Assembly (NCBI RefSeq): GCF_000764305.2
Contig: NW_025947067.1
Location: 124,001-188,000 of the forward strand
Source of the DNA: Hyalella azteca
Lineage: Eukaryota; Arthropoda; Malacostraca; Amphipoda; Hyalellidae
Reading direction: 5' to 3'
Length of the DNA: 64,000 nt
Below, in pieces: positions 1 to 13,099 of this stretch; position 1 is the stretch's first letter, and each line of letters begins with the position of its first letter. The notes below the pieces were generated by a model. That model made no database searches. It was not told the DNA's origin and was given only the letters and a program-made list of their open reading frames with translations. Made by a program: the position numbers and the translations under genes.

Positions 1-214
1 AGAAATAGGTGAGGGCACCTTCTCTAGAAATAGGTGAGGGCACCTTCTCTAGAAATAGGTGAGGGCACCTTCTCTAGAAATAGGTGAGGGCACCTTCTCT
101 AGAAATAGGTGAGGGCACCTTCTCTAGAAATAGGTGAGGGCACCTTCTCTAGAAATAGGTGAGGGCACCTTCTCTAGAAATAGGTGAGGGCACCTTCTCT
201 AGAAATAGGTGAGG
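1..214. repeat. Minisatellite, 25-bp unit, 8.5 copies, cut by window edge
   Basis: The unit contains AGAAATAGGTGAGGGCACCT followed by TCTCT. Copies are essentially identical from base 1 until the array breaks at about 214. Confidence 0.97.
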
Positions 215-1689
215 TCATTAGCTATAGGAATGGTCGAGTGGATTTTAGATGAGTGTCTTTTTTTTTAATTGTTTAGAAATGGTCGAGTAAATGCTTGTAG
301 CACTGCAGGTCAGTTGCAGGCTCAATTCACTCGTCAACACATCAGTTTCTCAGTAAAAGATATGCTAGAGATAAGACTTGTATCTAATCAGGACATGAGA
401 CAGCTTAACACTTGCTTATTCACTGATAACAGTGCATGTCTTGCGCTCTCTCTATGTTACTTTAGTAATGCAATAATGTCATAAATCTTAAATTATATTG
501 TTAGTTAAAATTTATTACGGTCGAAAAGTTATTTACGTTTCGTTTTCTGAATATTCTAACGCACCAATATATCTAACATTCAGTGTATGCTCGATAAATT
601 GGAAATTTCGGCAAGACTTATTCAAGCATTTGTAAACCATATCATTTAAAGAGTTTTCATATCGCACAGTCTAATTTTAGATTTAAACCTGCACGTTTGA
701 CCGCATGATAAATCCCCGCATAATTACTTTTAATTCGGCAGGGTAACTTTAAATTTAGTCAGCTTTGGTCGTACTGTAAATTTGGAGCTGTTAAAGTGAA
801 GAGGATTTATTCAACAATTGATACGTTGCACTGCAATATGAAATATCTTAGACATATTATAATGTAAAATGAACAAATTCATATATACTCTGAGTATCTC
901 AATACTTTAGACCAAACTACTGCAAGAAGGATTTAAGAAGACGTTAAAATATATTTTTCGTTATCTTAATCTGAATCGAGACCCCGGTTTAGGAATGGTA
1001 TGGCATTTATGCCCATAAATTTTTGGCGAAATATGTCATCGAGCGAACGACTTCGCCAAAATTTACCAAAAGCCCAAAAGAATTTGCCCCATCACCAAAA
1101 AAACAGAAGTACCCCATCATCAGAAAATATTTATTACATCACCAAATAAGATGTAATCCGTCACCAAAAATTATTTACTCTTTCACTGAAGAAAATTTGT
1201 CCCATCATCAAAAAGAATTTACCCCATCACAAAATTGGTCACTTACATTGCTGAAATTTTCCAGCGTATGTCCCGACATACTTACATTACGGAACTGCCA
1301 CCGTAAGTAATAAAAATAAAAATGAAAATTTATATTTCTAAAATTCTAATAAATAGAAATGGTATACCAAAATTAAGGGAAAAAATTTAGTGAATTAAAT
1401 GAATTATTACGACTTTTATTTTATAGATGTCTAACATATCATATTTTAGTAGCTGGATCATTGCGTGCTCGCGCACGATTTAAAAACACGAACAAATCAA
1501 TTTTAATTTCTTTCCTAATTTGAAAAGCAATTTGCAGATACCCAAATTAACTCAAATTAACACCTCAATTCTAATTAACGAAAGAAGTACAAAGTTCAAT
1601 AAATCTTCGCACATTTGCCCGTAGGTCATGCGGTACGAAAATTGATATCGTGACGTAGCAAAAAGATTGAGCTGTCACAACTGACACGT
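215..1689. other. AT-rich sequence without recognised feature
   Basis: This probably lies within an intron of Pitx, since the next coding exon starts at 2909 in phase 2. A loose periodic CCCCATCACCAAAA-like motif occurs between 1060 and 1240. No splice-supported coding segment was found. Confidence 0.5.
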
Positions 1690-1840
1690 ACACTGACAAC
1701 TGAACGATGACAACTGAATGATACACTGACAACTAAATGATTCACTGACAACTGAATGATACACTGACAACTGAATGATACACTGACAACTGAATGATAC
1801 ACTGACAACTGAATGATACACTGACAACTGAATGATACAC
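1690..1840. repeat. Minisatellite, 19-bp unit (ACACTGACAACTGAATGAT), ~8 copies
   Basis: The 5' copies are slightly degenerate and the 3' copies identical. Confidence 0.95.
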
Positions 1841-1891
1841 GTCAGTGTCATGTCACAATTCCTGGGGCCGTATTTTTTTTTTTTATTTTAT

Positions 1892-1955
1892 AAGTTCGCA
1901 ACTCCGCCAGCCAATCACTGAAGGCTTTCCCAGCGAAGCCCACCAATCGCAGACG
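1892..1955 (+). repeat. Dispersed repeat fragment, partner at 31474-31540
   Basis: AAGTTCGCAACTCCGCCAGC followed by CAATCACTGAAGGCTTT matches the + strand at 31474 onward with a few differences. The parent family is not identified. Confidence 0.6.
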
Positions 1956-1965
1956 AGAAATATCC

Positions 1966-2196
1966 CGCTACGTGTACTTAGGCTGCTGCGTATAATTAGG
2001 CTGCTGGGTGTAATTAGGATACGATTAGGCTGCTGGGTGTAATACGCTGGGTGTACTTAGGCCTCTACGTGTATTTATAGTCACAGTCTGCAATACTGTG
2101 CATCAGTCTGCAATACTGTGCATCAGTCTGCAATACTGTGCATCAGTCTGCAATACTGTGCATCAGTCTGCAATACTGTGCATCAGTCTGCAATAT
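1966..2196. repeat. Two adjacent minisatellites: TAGGCTGCTGGGTGTAAT-like, then 20-bp CAGTCTGCAATACTGTGCAT
   Basis: The first part (to about 2078) is imperfect. The second (2084-2195) has 5.6 near-identical 20-bp copies. Confidence 0.9.
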
Positions 2197-2349
2197 ACGT
2201 AGTTTGCAAATCGATTACAGTTTATTTACTAAAGCTTAACTGCATCCTGGGTAACTTTTAACAATATTTCGCGGATTTGTTTTGTTATTCAGGGTATTCA
2301 TATACTGTAAATACTATTACTATACTTCTATGTGTATAAATACTTTTTG

Positions 2350-2519
2350 ATAAATTTGTATTCTCTAAATACCCTATGACAAGGTATTTGTATTCTATAA
2401 ATGCCTTATGACAAGGTATTTGTTTTCTATAAATACCCTATGACAAGCCATTTGTATTCTATAAATACCCTATGACAAGGTATTTCCATTCTATAAATGC
2501 CTTATGACAAGGTATTTGT
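2350..2519. repeat. Minisatellite, 32-bp unit, ~5 copies
   Basis: The unit alternates CTATAAATACCCTATGACAA with a GGTATTTGTATT segment. It abuts the next array directly. Confidence 0.9.
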
Positions 2520-2745
2520 AAGTGACGGTTCTGGCAGGTAGTGACGGCTCTGGCAGGTAGTGACGGCTCTGGCAGATAGTGACGGCTCTGACAGGTAGTG
2601 ACGGCTCTGGCAGGTAGTGACAGCTCTGGCAGGTAGTTACGGCTCTGGCAGGTAGTGACGGCTCTGGCAGGTAGTGACGGCTCTGGCAGGTAGTGACGGC
2701 TCTGGCAAGTAGTGACGGCTCTGGCAGGTATAGTGACGGCTCTGG
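2520..2745. repeat. Minisatellite, 19-bp unit (GTGACGGCTCTGGCAGGTA), 12 copies
   Basis: Near-identical units end about 160 bp upstream of the Pitx homeobox exon at 2909. Confidence 0.95.
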
Positions 2746-2908
2746 TATCCTTATCTCATCAGCTGTTACATGCATCAGCGTACGCCTGTTGCTGAATCAC
2801 AACTGTTATCTGAGTAACTTAATAATCGTTCGCAGAATTGTTTTGTTATCTTGTACGCTTGTTCCCCCGCCACCAGTTGTCTAACGCCGCCACTTTGTTC
2901 CCCCGCAG

Positions 2909-3928
2909 GTACCCCGACCTCAGCGCCAGAGAGGAGATTTCGCTGTGGCTGAGTCTCAAGGAAGCTCAAGTCAGGGTGAGTTCCGGAAAATTATTTTCTG
3001 TAGGAACTTCACGTCAATTTTCACCGTATTTATGCTTCAAATGTCGAATTTCCTCTTCATTCAAAACTTGCAAAATGATAAAATGTTTTATTACATGTTT
3101 TATTACAAAAAAAAATTTATTACATTAATAGTTTACGCCGGCACTCGTGTTTTTCACCTCCATGACGCTTGAATAGTTAATAATATAACTTCTCTTTTTG
3201 TTCCAAAAATTATCCAGTAAAGAAACAAATTAACCAATTTTGTGGCGCTTCCATTTCGATTGCTTGAGAAAGAACTACCCAAATATTTTTTCTCGGTTTT
3301 AACCAAAGGTTTTATGAAAATATTGTTATTGCTGTCGCAGATATGGTTCAAAAACCGGCGCGCGAAGTGGCGCAAGAGGGAGCGCCACGTGCTGACGTCA
3401 GGCATGCCGGGGGACCTGAAGGGAGGATGGGGGGCACAACTGAACGGCTTCACATGGGATGATGGTTTGTACTCAGGCTACTCCACCTACAACAACTGGG
3501 CTAAAGTTACCCCGCCAGCCATCGCCGCCAAGAACCTGCCCTGGGGCTTCAACAGCGTCAACATGAACCCGTTGATTAGTCAACAACATTCTGCGATGAC
3601 GCCCATCAACTGCTTCCAGACTGCGGGCCAGACCGCTTCCAGCGGCATCATGCCCACGTCCATGTCGTCTACCCTGGGCAGCTGTGGGACCCCCTGCCCA
3701 TATCCTGCACCCACTTCTCCCTACATGTACCGGGACCAGCCTGGGGCCATGTCTTCCTCAATTGCGTCCCTAAGGCTCAGGGCCAAGTCCCATTCCCCAG
3801 CATTCACATACTCGACAGCGGGTCCAGACTCTCGCTCTTCTTCTGTCGTGGACAACACAAGCTCTTTCTTCCCGGCCTCCACCCCTTCTTCGGATAAATT
3901 TTCATGTATGAATAGCGTAATAGCGTAA
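2909..3928 (+). CDS. Pitx: Pitx-type homeobox transcription factor, last two exons (5' part outside window)
   Basis: Nuclear DNA-binding transcription factor of the paired-like, bicoid-class Pitx family. Two exons are visible. Exon 2909-2975 (acceptor CAG, donor GTGAGT at 2976) encodes homeodomain residues about 24-46, starting RYPDLSAREEI. Exon 3341-3928 (acceptor after TGCTGTCGCAG) resumes with IWFKNRRAKWRKRER, so lysine 50, the bicoid-class specificity residue, and asparagine 51 are present. The intron between homeodomain residues 46 and 47 (2976-3340, 365 bp, phase 0) is a classical position in paired-class genes. The C-terminal region contains LYSGYSTYNNWAKV and LPWGF blocks resembling arthropod Ptx1, and near 3752-3805 an OAR motif (SSSIASLRLRAKSHS), typical of Pitx/paired-like proteins. 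The frame ends at TAA 3926-3928. Exon 2909 starts in phase 2, so an upstream exon must supply the first two bases of Arg24; it is not in the window. The homeodomain departs from the vertebrate consensus at several helix-2 positions (SLWLSLKEAQ). Identification is firm; the missing N-terminus prevents calling the full length. Confidence 0.95.
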
Positions 3929-6900
3929 CTTTTTTGATTCCCGAGGCTCCTCTTCCAATGGTACGGATTCTCAAGAACTGTGACGGCGTCCGTAAGTCCG
4001 AAATCGTTTAGCTTGGGTCTCTCTTTTGATATTGGTATGCATAGTTTGTCTTTGAACTTTGATTGACTCAAAGTTTAAAATGTTAGAAATTTTTGTGAGC
4101 TTCTTGTTCCTAAGTGTGATTCTTGAAATAATTACGACATCGTAATTCCCATTCAACCAATCACTAAAAACTTCTCGGGCTGAATTCGCTAATCTCAAAA
4201 AGGAAAACCCTAATTTACGACGAACGCAGCGCTTACGATCGCCTTTGAATCGTGTATGAAAGTCCAGCCCCTGGTCTCTTGGCTTCGCTGTACACACGTT
4301 GTTGTTCTCGCTTTATTTCATATATTATTTGATTGATCATCCCAGTACTCACTCTATTTTATTAATAATCGGCCGCTGGCAGTGATTCAAGGAAGACATG
4401 AATAGTTCAGAATAAATATTCTATATAATTAGCATCACGAAGTCGTGTGTTTTGATTTCATTTTCATAAGAAAAATATCCATGAACTTCAGCAATGGTCA
4501 CAAGTTTTGAAACATCAGTCGGGACAGTTTTCCCAACTCATGTGAATAAGTCATCAACTAAAAACCTAAGTGTAGTTTATACGCGATACTATTGAAAGTC
4601 ATTCATTAGTGCACATATTTCATCCATGGATTAGTAAATGTTAATCTTACAAGACGCTTCTAGCCGTCACATTCATGTGCAAACTCATTCATCGCGCTGC
4701 TTAGATTTTGAAATAAAATGTAAATAATTTCGGAGCGCAAAGTGAATCAATGAGTAAATATAAGTGTATTATACCCGATGTGTTATGCCTCTACTTTAGC
4801 TCTTAGTTCGCATCATGCTAGTTTTTTGATTAAATAACTCGTGTTGTACAGATTATTTATTCCTATCAGGCATTTGAAGTTGAAGTAACGTTGATTTAGC
4901 GTCTATGTTTCAACGATATCAACTCGTAATCAACGTTGTTTCCGCGTCGTTTACCTGCTAGGATTAACACTAGAGCAGACGACCGATGTGCGGGCGATTA
5001 AATCGTCTGAGATGAAACTCTGGTGCTATGAGTCAGTATTGAGCGCTTTAATGGTGCATTAATAATAAAGAATTTGAATGAGAGTTAATGGACTTTTGAT
5101 ACCCTGATCGAAATTATGATAATTTTTATATCTTGAACTCTTCAATTAGCAGAAGAAGGTATGGGCTAAAAATTAAACCTCTCCAAAAATTATTGATAAA
5201 CGTTTTAAATTGTTACCGCTCTTATGAATGGAACCGGTTAAGGTTGATATAATTTAGTTAAAATTGGGCGTCTTTGAAAAGTTGTTGCTTTCGTTTAAAT
5301 AGTAATAAAAAACGACATATAAAAATGATATAAGTATTGCGTATTCCGATAAATGATTAATGTCCTTTTATTAGTTAGTAATGGCGTCAAGAGTGCATGG
5401 GTATAGTAAAAACGCGCCAAAATCACTCGGTTATTGAATGGTATGTAAACTATCATGTTATTTTAGGCTCACTTCGTTGTGCTGCAGCAGGAAAAATCTT
5501 CTTTCTTCAGAGATCGAATGAATATCAATTACCGCTCGTATTTGTTTGAGTTAAACGCGGCTCAAAATAGTGTAAATGAATCGAGATTTAGGTAATCTGT
5601 TCGCGCATGAAATTTAATGAAATTCTATATAATTTTGTACTTATTTCTTTTATTCGTTATTGCTCTCAAACCCATGAAAACGCACAAAAAATTCTTGCAT
5701 ATAAAATAATCAATTTTTAATGAAAGAAGTGCATGATTAGCAGTCGATAGCAAGGCTTTCGGGGTTTTAAAGCCAAAACCATGGTTTGAAAACCATAGAA
5801 TAAGGGGGAAGACTTGCTAACTCTCGTGTTATTCATTTTAATATAATCCTAAATCCTGTAACGAACCAAATCTCGAAATTATCTTCTACAGGCATAATGT
5901 TCAAAGTTTGAAGTTTTGTAGAACTTTGAAGCAATTAGCAGTGCTACTATATATGCCGTCAGGTAACTGACTTATGATTAAATTGTAGTGAAACAACTGA
6001 TTATTAAGATTTACCAAGCAAGCTTTTTTTCTATTTTGTTGATTTTATTGTAAACTTTTATAAAAAATTTAAGCTTTGAAACTGATTGGAATTAAATCAG
6101 CCACTATGTTATTACGGTGAACAATAAATCAAAGGTAGCCATCGATATTATGACTTCCATTGCGTCACGGGAGTCACAGCCACGAAAGTCATAAGTCGGA
6201 AATTTTATTTTTTTTCGCAAAAATTAACCCATACGGTCCATTCGCGCCAAACGTGATGTTAATAACGAGCTCAAAAATTCCGAAAGCAGTGATTTCAATA
6301 CCGTGTTGAGAGTGAAAATAACTTATACCGGCGACAAATAATTGAATTAATTATTAGTGAAGCAGTATGAAATGTTAAATTATTACCAATGTTTGAAATT
6401 GCAATATTCAATAATTATAATTCTGAGCTTAATATTCGTAATCCTTTGGGCCGCCGGTGCATGCTGACAATACTGAAGTAGGATATGCACAGAGGAGGAT
6501 ATAAAGGATATATTCGCCATCCTCTTGCTAACTCAAGAGGATAACGAATAAGTCATATCGAATTATTAACTAGCCATTAATTTATTGCTACAGCTACAAC
6601 TTTCATATTTTCTTTACAAATATAGGCTTTCATTTCTAGTATACATTGAATTGCCGATTTGTCAGAGAAATCATTATAAAAGACTCCCTTACCCATGCAG
6701 AGTATGAAGCGTATTTCATGTACATATATTCAATGTAAAAACGGGTCTCTTTCTTTCTGAAATAACCTCTGCCTAAGGCCCATATTATTCTACAAGTGCC
6801 AAAGGATAACTTTTCTTACAACTGTACAGTTGTCTTGACTTATTTAAGGGTTTGAATAATATGTTCATTCTTACAATTAAATATAAAAACTGTACAAACT

Positions 6901-6969
6901 GAAACTGGTGATGTCAATGTTGGGTTATAGATCTATCTTTCTGTTTATTGTACAACATAGGCAGGTTGC
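3929..6969. other. Pitx 3' UTR and AT-rich downstream sequence
   Basis: The start of this stretch is the 3' UTR of Pitx. The remainder is AT-rich with no long open frame, no tandem array and no recognised transposon. Confidence 0.5.
4411..4416 (+). promoter_or_regulatory. Candidate polyadenylation signal for Pitx
   Basis: AATAAA lies 483 bases after the Pitx stop codon. A second AATAAA is at 4712-4717. Either could end the transcript. In AT-rich DNA this hexamer is common by chance, so position is the only support. Confidence 0.3.
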
Positions 6970-7350
6970 GAACGTTGCCAAGTTGCTCACATGTGGCACA
7001 TGTGGCACACGTTGCTATGTGGCTCCACTGACTATACATTGTACAGTAAGGACGGCTACAACGTTGCAAAGCTGCTCCTGCATTCCCACTGACTGTACAG
7101 TGTGGTAGGCTGCGACGTTGCAAAGTTGCTCCTGCCTTGGCACTGACTGTACAGTAGGGCAGGTTGTAGCGTTGCAAAGTTGCTCTTTCCTCACCGCTGA
7201 CTGTACAAAAAGGCAGGCTGCTACGTTGCAAGGTTGCTCATTTCTTGCCGTTGACTGTACAGTAAAGCAGGCTGCGACGTTGCAAAGTAGCGCATTTCTT
7301 GCCGTTGACTGTACAGTAAAGCAGGCTGCTACGTTGAAAAGTTACTAGCT
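6970..7350. repeat. Minisatellite, 54-bp unit, ~7 copies
   Basis: GTTGCAAAG recurs at 7063, 7117 and 7171 with a constant 54-bp spacing. Each unit also holds a CTGACTGTACAGT near-palindrome. Because 54 is a multiple of three, several frames stay open by chance. Confidence 0.93.
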
Positions 7351-9417
7351 CACGTCTTGCCATTGCCGGTAGAGACGTGAGACATTGCCATGGCGCCAGT
7401 CGTGACGCTTTTCTTGTCATTTTAACTTATTTTTCGTAAAGGTCGCCCAACCTTTAACCTGTGCGTGGGTGCTGATCATTATTTGTCTCTGATTTTTAGT
7501 AGTGAAGTTGTCTGTAAAAGTCTTCCTCGCTGAGAAGGCTTCAGTCTCCTTCTGTGGAGGTCTGTAATGAATTCACAACAAATCTCTTCCATTGTTGCAT
7601 CTTTTATTAACCTGATATCTAATAGATTGAACAATTGGCACGTATTTGGAATCATATTTTCAAATTAAAAAATTTTACATTCCACCATAGTCAGTAACAT
7701 GAAAAAATAATTGTGACCTGAGTTGCCAGGTAAATTTTGACCATATATAGACCAACACACTCAAAATAATGGAAATTGTGATTGTAGTGACAGTTTCTCT
7801 CTGGTGTAATTTTAGTAATAAATGTTCCATTAATTCGTGAGTGGGCATGGACAATATAAAGAGCAGTATCTCGGTAATCTCTTCACTCCACAATCGGGTT
7901 ATACGATTATAAGCACAGATCTGTGGGATCAGGCTAAGGTTTTATTGAACCTCGCGTTGTCAAAAGGAGCCACATAGCGAGCTGTGAGCTGTAGCACCCA
8001 TGTCGGGGCATAGGGCATCGTAGTGCATCGCTGCTTCCTTGTTGACTTTAAACCATCTCAGGGCTCTGTCTAATTAAAGGTTAGTATGCTAAGACGTTCC
8101 TCGACCTAATACGTTATTACCGACTTCGCATCCAATAGCAGTAATAACAAATTATATTCCTAGTCTTCGTAAACTCACTACAGTTTATCAATCATGTGAT
8201 CTTAACGGGTAAACTTATTTCCATCCATAACTAATAGTATTATAATATTACTCCATAATATTACAAGTCATATTGATTAGATAGTGAACTGATGACTAAT
8301 ATTACTCGTAATTCAAGTTTTATGTAATTTTCTCCATAATTTGAAAGCGATAAATAGAACGAACCAAAAGTCTATCTGAAATCAGTGGCCGCCGAAGCAG
8401 ACTACCCATTTCAGCAACAACAGATGCACCATCGTTCGTTATCTCATCGAACCAATACGTCACACAAGATCTAATTTATAGCACACCCAGGTTTGTTGAC
8501 GGAGGGTACTGATCAATTGTTACGGGCAGGGAAGTTATTTTTAGATGGGCTCTTCAGTGTCAAAGAGAACAATTACACGCCGCTAAAGATGCGGCCTTCC
8601 TTTGTGGCACGCGTGAATGCGGCGGTAGCGCAGTCAGCGCTGCTAAGTCAACACCCTCCTCTTGATTAATGGTATGCCGCTGAAATACAATGGACGATGG
8701 GAATCAGATGGTGCACTCACACGTTGTTTATCATCATGACACCCTGGCTCATAAAGACCGAGGTCGGGGGAATGAAGTAATCCAACACCCCTTCCTGGTC
8801 CCCTCGTTATTTCTCTCGCCTAAATGCAGGTTATTTTTCGAATAAATCTAGCGTGCGTTTTAACCGAAATTAACTGAAGTCTTGTTTTATATCTTTTGCG
8901 ATTGCCCTATTTTTTATCGTTTTTCTTCAAAGCAATCCACTTGTATTGTTTATTTATGTTTTTTTTATATTTCAAGTACTTTCACGCATGTATCTTAATT
9001 GTGATCTTTTCATTGTCTCCTGCTATTCCCATCTGCGCAGTCTCTTGTCACTTATCTATTGAAATGAACCTCTTGTTCTCTCTTCTTCTTCTTATCCTTA
9101 ATCTTCTAAAGCCTCATCGGTTGTCTTGCTATTCCCATCTCAGTCGCACGTTAACTGTTCCGTGCAGACGAATTAACTGTTTCGTTTATTAAACCACTGC
9201 ACATCACTCGACCTTTCGTTACGTTCTAAAATGTTCCGGTTTTCATTCGCTATTGTCATATTTTCGATCAGTCCCTCATCCAAGTGCTGTGATATCCCCT
9301 CGGATGCGTGGTAGTAAAGAAATAAATTGACGAAGCCTTCTGCACATCTCTTTCATTTCTGTTTCTCTGGGTTGCATTGCTGATTCTTGGTTTGTTATTT
9401 TTTATCGCCGATTAACT
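7351..9417. other. Non-coding sequence, no feature recognised
   Basis: Mixed AT-rich sequence becoming pyrimidine-rich on the + strand from about 8880. I see no splice-supported gene and no array. Confidence 0.4.
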
Positions 9418-9905
9418 TTGCCACAATCGCTCTCTGTCCCTCAAAACATCATTTTTAACTATGCCTCTCTGTCATCATTGCCCTCTGACCCTCTCTCCAT
9501 CATTTCCTTCTGTTCCTCTCCACCATCATTGCCTTCTGTACCTCTTTGTCCTCATTCCCTTCTATACCCCTCTGCCACCGGGGGAATGAACCTTTCTTTT
9601 CCTATTAACAATCATTTCCTTATGTCCCTATCTACCGTCATTTCCATCTGTCAATCCCTACTATCATTTCCCTCTATCTATCCCTATCATTACCCTCTGT
9701 CGCTCCCTGCATGCCATGTGCTCGTGCCATCATTTCCTTCTTTCCCTCTCTGCCATCATAGCCCTCGATCTATCCCTATTTACCATCATTGCCCTCTATC
9801 CCTCTCTACCATCATTGCCCTGTGTCTCTCCCTGCCATCATTGCCCTGCCATCATTGCCCTGCCATCATTGCCCTGCCATCACTTCCCTCTTCCCTCCCA
9901 GCTCG
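9418..9905. repeat. Pyrimidine-rich degenerate minisatellite (CCATCATTGCCCT core)
   Basis: An imperfect repeat of CCCTCT...CCATCATT blocks runs throughout. The unit sharpens at 9830-9890 to a 13-bp TGCCATCATTGCCC tandem. The strand bias leaves an open frame of 184 codons that is low-complexity and not believable as a gene. Confidence 0.75.
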
Positions 9906-11178
9906 CTGCCCTCGGCCCTCCACCGGGCCATTACAGTTAACCCAAACTGCAGCAGAATACCGCGGCGTGTAACACGTTTCTTTACGAGCCCCTCGAGAGC
10001 AGGTCATCTTGAGGGCTTCGTCACCTCAATAATCCATAAAAAATAATAATCCTCGATAATCCTTGAAAGTAATCACGGGCTTGTAATGCTTAATTGACTG
10101 GAAACTGTGTCATTTAGAGGTGGTGGTATAGGTTTCTTCTTTCGCCGAATTCAGAAAATTTACTACGTATTGTTTAAATAACGTTTTAAATTAGCCTAAT
10201 TAACAATTATTGAAACTAGGGAAAGTTGTAAAAATGTTTGTAAACGTTAGAAATATTTGTACACCAGTGTTATTTAAATACAAATTTAACGTGATGACGT
10301 CAACGTCATTAGTAAGGCCACTTAATTGTGAATTAGGTGGAAAGTTCGTTGTACATATGGTTTTTATGAACAATTCTCACTGTTTCTAAAATAATCACTA
10401 AATTATCGCTCCTAGAATCAGGATAAAATAATTTATTTTGAAGTCAGAAAAAGAGAGAAGTAGAAGTAAAATTACTCTACTCTGAAGAAACTTTTATGAG
10501 CATTTCATTTTCTGACAGAATTTGAAGCTTTCTAATTTTAGATATTACAGGAAATGCTGATTAGTATTTCATTTTCTGATACAATTAAAAGCTTTTTTTT
10601 AGATGGAGGCAGTAGTTTTCACTTTTAATTCCATTTCTTCATACACAACTCTAAATCATTTATACGTCATAACTTACAGTTCTGAATTAAAGAAATCATT
10701 AAAACCAATTATAATTAGCCAGTATATTTGTTGATAAAAATAACAGTGAACAAACTACGGTTAAACTAGCGAAGTGGTTCCTTTTTCATCGATTCATGCA
10801 TTCACTTGAAGGTGTTTATTGCGATCAACGAGCCATCAAGATTGCACAGAACTTATATATAGCCAATCATTTCCGCGATGCAATCCTAATGTAGGAGCAG
10901 ACATGAGCAATAATTATAACTGCATTACAAATTAACAGCAAAAATCAGTCGATTAAACGGTATAGCATAGCAATTGGAGATACGATGCGGGTGGATCCGT
11001 ATAATACCGTATATGTCCACTAAACTATCTCTCACCGAGATTATAATCATGTGATAGATTGAATTATCATTAGAACGTATCTATATTATATTTACCAGAG
11101 TTCAACGAATATTTCACTCTAAACTCGTGACCTTCGTTCGGAACAAGAAACTAAATCGTCTATTGCAATTTTTTTATT
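9906..11178. other. AT-rich sequence without recognised feature
   Basis: A short duplicated motif ATTTCATTTTCTGA occurs near 10503 and 10566. Nothing else stands out. Confidence 0.4.
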
Positions 11179-11362
11179 GCCTCGCTACAGTACAGCATGC
11201 CTCGCTACAGTACAGCATGCCTCGCTACAGTAACTCGCTACAGTACAGCATGCCTCGCTACAGCACAGCATGCATCGCTACAGTACAGCATGCCTCGCTA
11301 CAGTACAGCATTGCCTCGCTACAGTACAGCATGCCTCGCTACAGTGTAGCATGCCTCGCCTA
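11179..11362. repeat. Minisatellite, 20-bp unit (CCTCGCTACAGTACAGCATG), ~9 copies
   Basis: One copy is shortened near 11230. Others differ by single bases. Confidence 0.95.
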
Positions 11363-11589
11363 CATGTAGACCCTACAGACCACGTTTCCCCTGCATGCTA
11401 TACAGACCTCGCCTGGTCTGTATTAGCAGCAGACAACAGTGTGTAGGCGCAGGTCCCAGTGTTGTCCTATGATAATAAGCCATATGTGGCCATTATGGCA
11501 CCCCGTGGCCATTATGCCACAGCTCGGCGCCATGAATGCGGCCGCGCAATATCATCCAAACCCTACGCAGCCCTCACACGCATTAGCTC

Positions 11590-11985
11590 ACTTCTAAATG
11601 ATATATCATTTGTATGGAAGCGAACTTTTAATTGCTATATCGGATTAATCGTACGCGATCGACCTTTAACTGCTATATCATTTGTATAGAACGCGTATAT
11701 TTAACTGATATCATTTGTATGGAAGTGAACTTTTAATTGCTATATCGTATGAATGGAACGCGTCCATTTAACTATTATATCATTTGTATAGAAGTGAACT
11801 TTGAATTGCTATATTGTATGAATGGAACGCGTCCATTTAACTGTTATATCATTTGTATAGAAGTGAACTTTTAATTGCTATATCGTATGAATCGAAAGCG
11901 TCCATTTTACAGTTATATCATTTGTATCTATTTAAAATTTAAATGTTATATCACTTGTATGGAACGCGTCCAACAATTGCTAAAT
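11590..11985. repeat. Minisatellite, ~65-70-bp unit, ~5-6 copies
   Basis: Units share TATATCATTTGTATAGAAG, TTTTAATTGCTATATCGTAT and GAACGCGTCCATTTAACT. Each unit contains an internal half-repeat of TATATC...TAT, giving a two-part structure. Confidence 0.88.
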
Positions 11986-12069
11986 CATTTTTTAGTCCAC
12001 GAGCAGATCCAATATCATATGTAAATTTGGCTTTCATGAACGCGTTGTGAAATGGACAAAGAGCATCAC

Positions 12070-12192
12070 AATAGGCAGCGGTGCTCACCAAGTGCTCAGA
12101 GAAGGCAGCGGTGCTCACCAAGTGCTCAGAGAAGGCAGCGGTGCTCACCAAGTGCTCAGAGAAGGCAGCGGTGCTCACCAAGTGCTCAGAGT
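12070..12192. repeat. Minisatellite, 30-bp unit, 4 copies
   Basis: The unit holds GGTGCTCACCAAGTGCTCAG followed by AGAAGGCAGC. Copies are identical. The period of 30 keeps all frames open. Confidence 0.95.
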
Positions 12193-13099
12193 GTCGCCGT
12201 GCTCAGCACAATCAAAGGAAGCACCGCGCTAGGAGGCGTCTCCCAGCACTGTTTTTTTTTCCTCTGGAAAATCAATTTGGCGGGGATTAGGACAGCCCGG
12301 CTCTGATTGGGCGCTGACCTGCGCCGCTGCGACCTCGGCCTGCCGCCCTCTACTTACGCTTCATTAAATCCTACGCACAAGCTTCACTAAGGCATGAACA
12401 TTACGAGTCTCTTCAGCTATGGTAAAAAGTGATCTAAAAACAATCTATATTATCACTAAAACTAGCTGTTCTTATGACAGTAAAACTCTTCAAATAACAT
12501 CAAAACTGTTAAAATATCATTAAAACTGGTAAAATAACATTGAACTACTGAAATAGCATTGCTATTTCCAGCAGCTCGAAATAGCCTTTCAAAGATTATT
12601 CTGTCTCCACAATACCTATGAGCAATTTTATTTTAATATAATAACTGCAACGCTAGAACGCAGAACGGAAATGCATTCCACTGCATATTCTGATGATATT
12701 CATCAGTACATTAACAACTCTTAGTATGTTTTTAAATGGAGTTGATATCGTGAGTGCATCAACGATCTCAAAACAAATAATTCACGGTCACAATTATAAA
12801 TTGTTATTGTTTTTTCTCATTGTGTTTTGAAACATTGTTATTAGTTTCTACTTCTGCGTTAAGGCAAAACTTCGTTCAAAATTTGGTTCAGCGCGAAAAA
12901 CTCCTTGACATGAACAAAACTATGCATAGAAAAACTATGTGACTTTCTCATGATACCGAAATATTGTTTTGCCTTATGTGGGTCATCCTGACCCACTTTA
13001 GTCCGATATAATAACGTAGCAGTGCTGCGTACGCCTCCATATACTAATGTTACATCGTGACGTGTACACGTCAGAACAGCAGCATTTACACGTCAATGA
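12193..13099. other. Non-coding sequence, no feature recognised
   Basis: A short AACTnnTAAAATAnCATT-like run repeats near 12490-12560. No gene was seen. Confidence 0.4.

Noticed and set aside
1..2745. Regular direct repeats that could suggest a CRISPR array
   Set aside because: Units are head-to-tail with no variable spacers and no cas genes; the DNA is eukaryotic.
6914..7420. Cysteine-rich frames on both strands (e.g. NGKKCATLQRRSLLYCTV repeats)
   Set aside because: The 54-bp unit is a multiple of three; the pattern is arithmetic, not a cysteine-rich protein.
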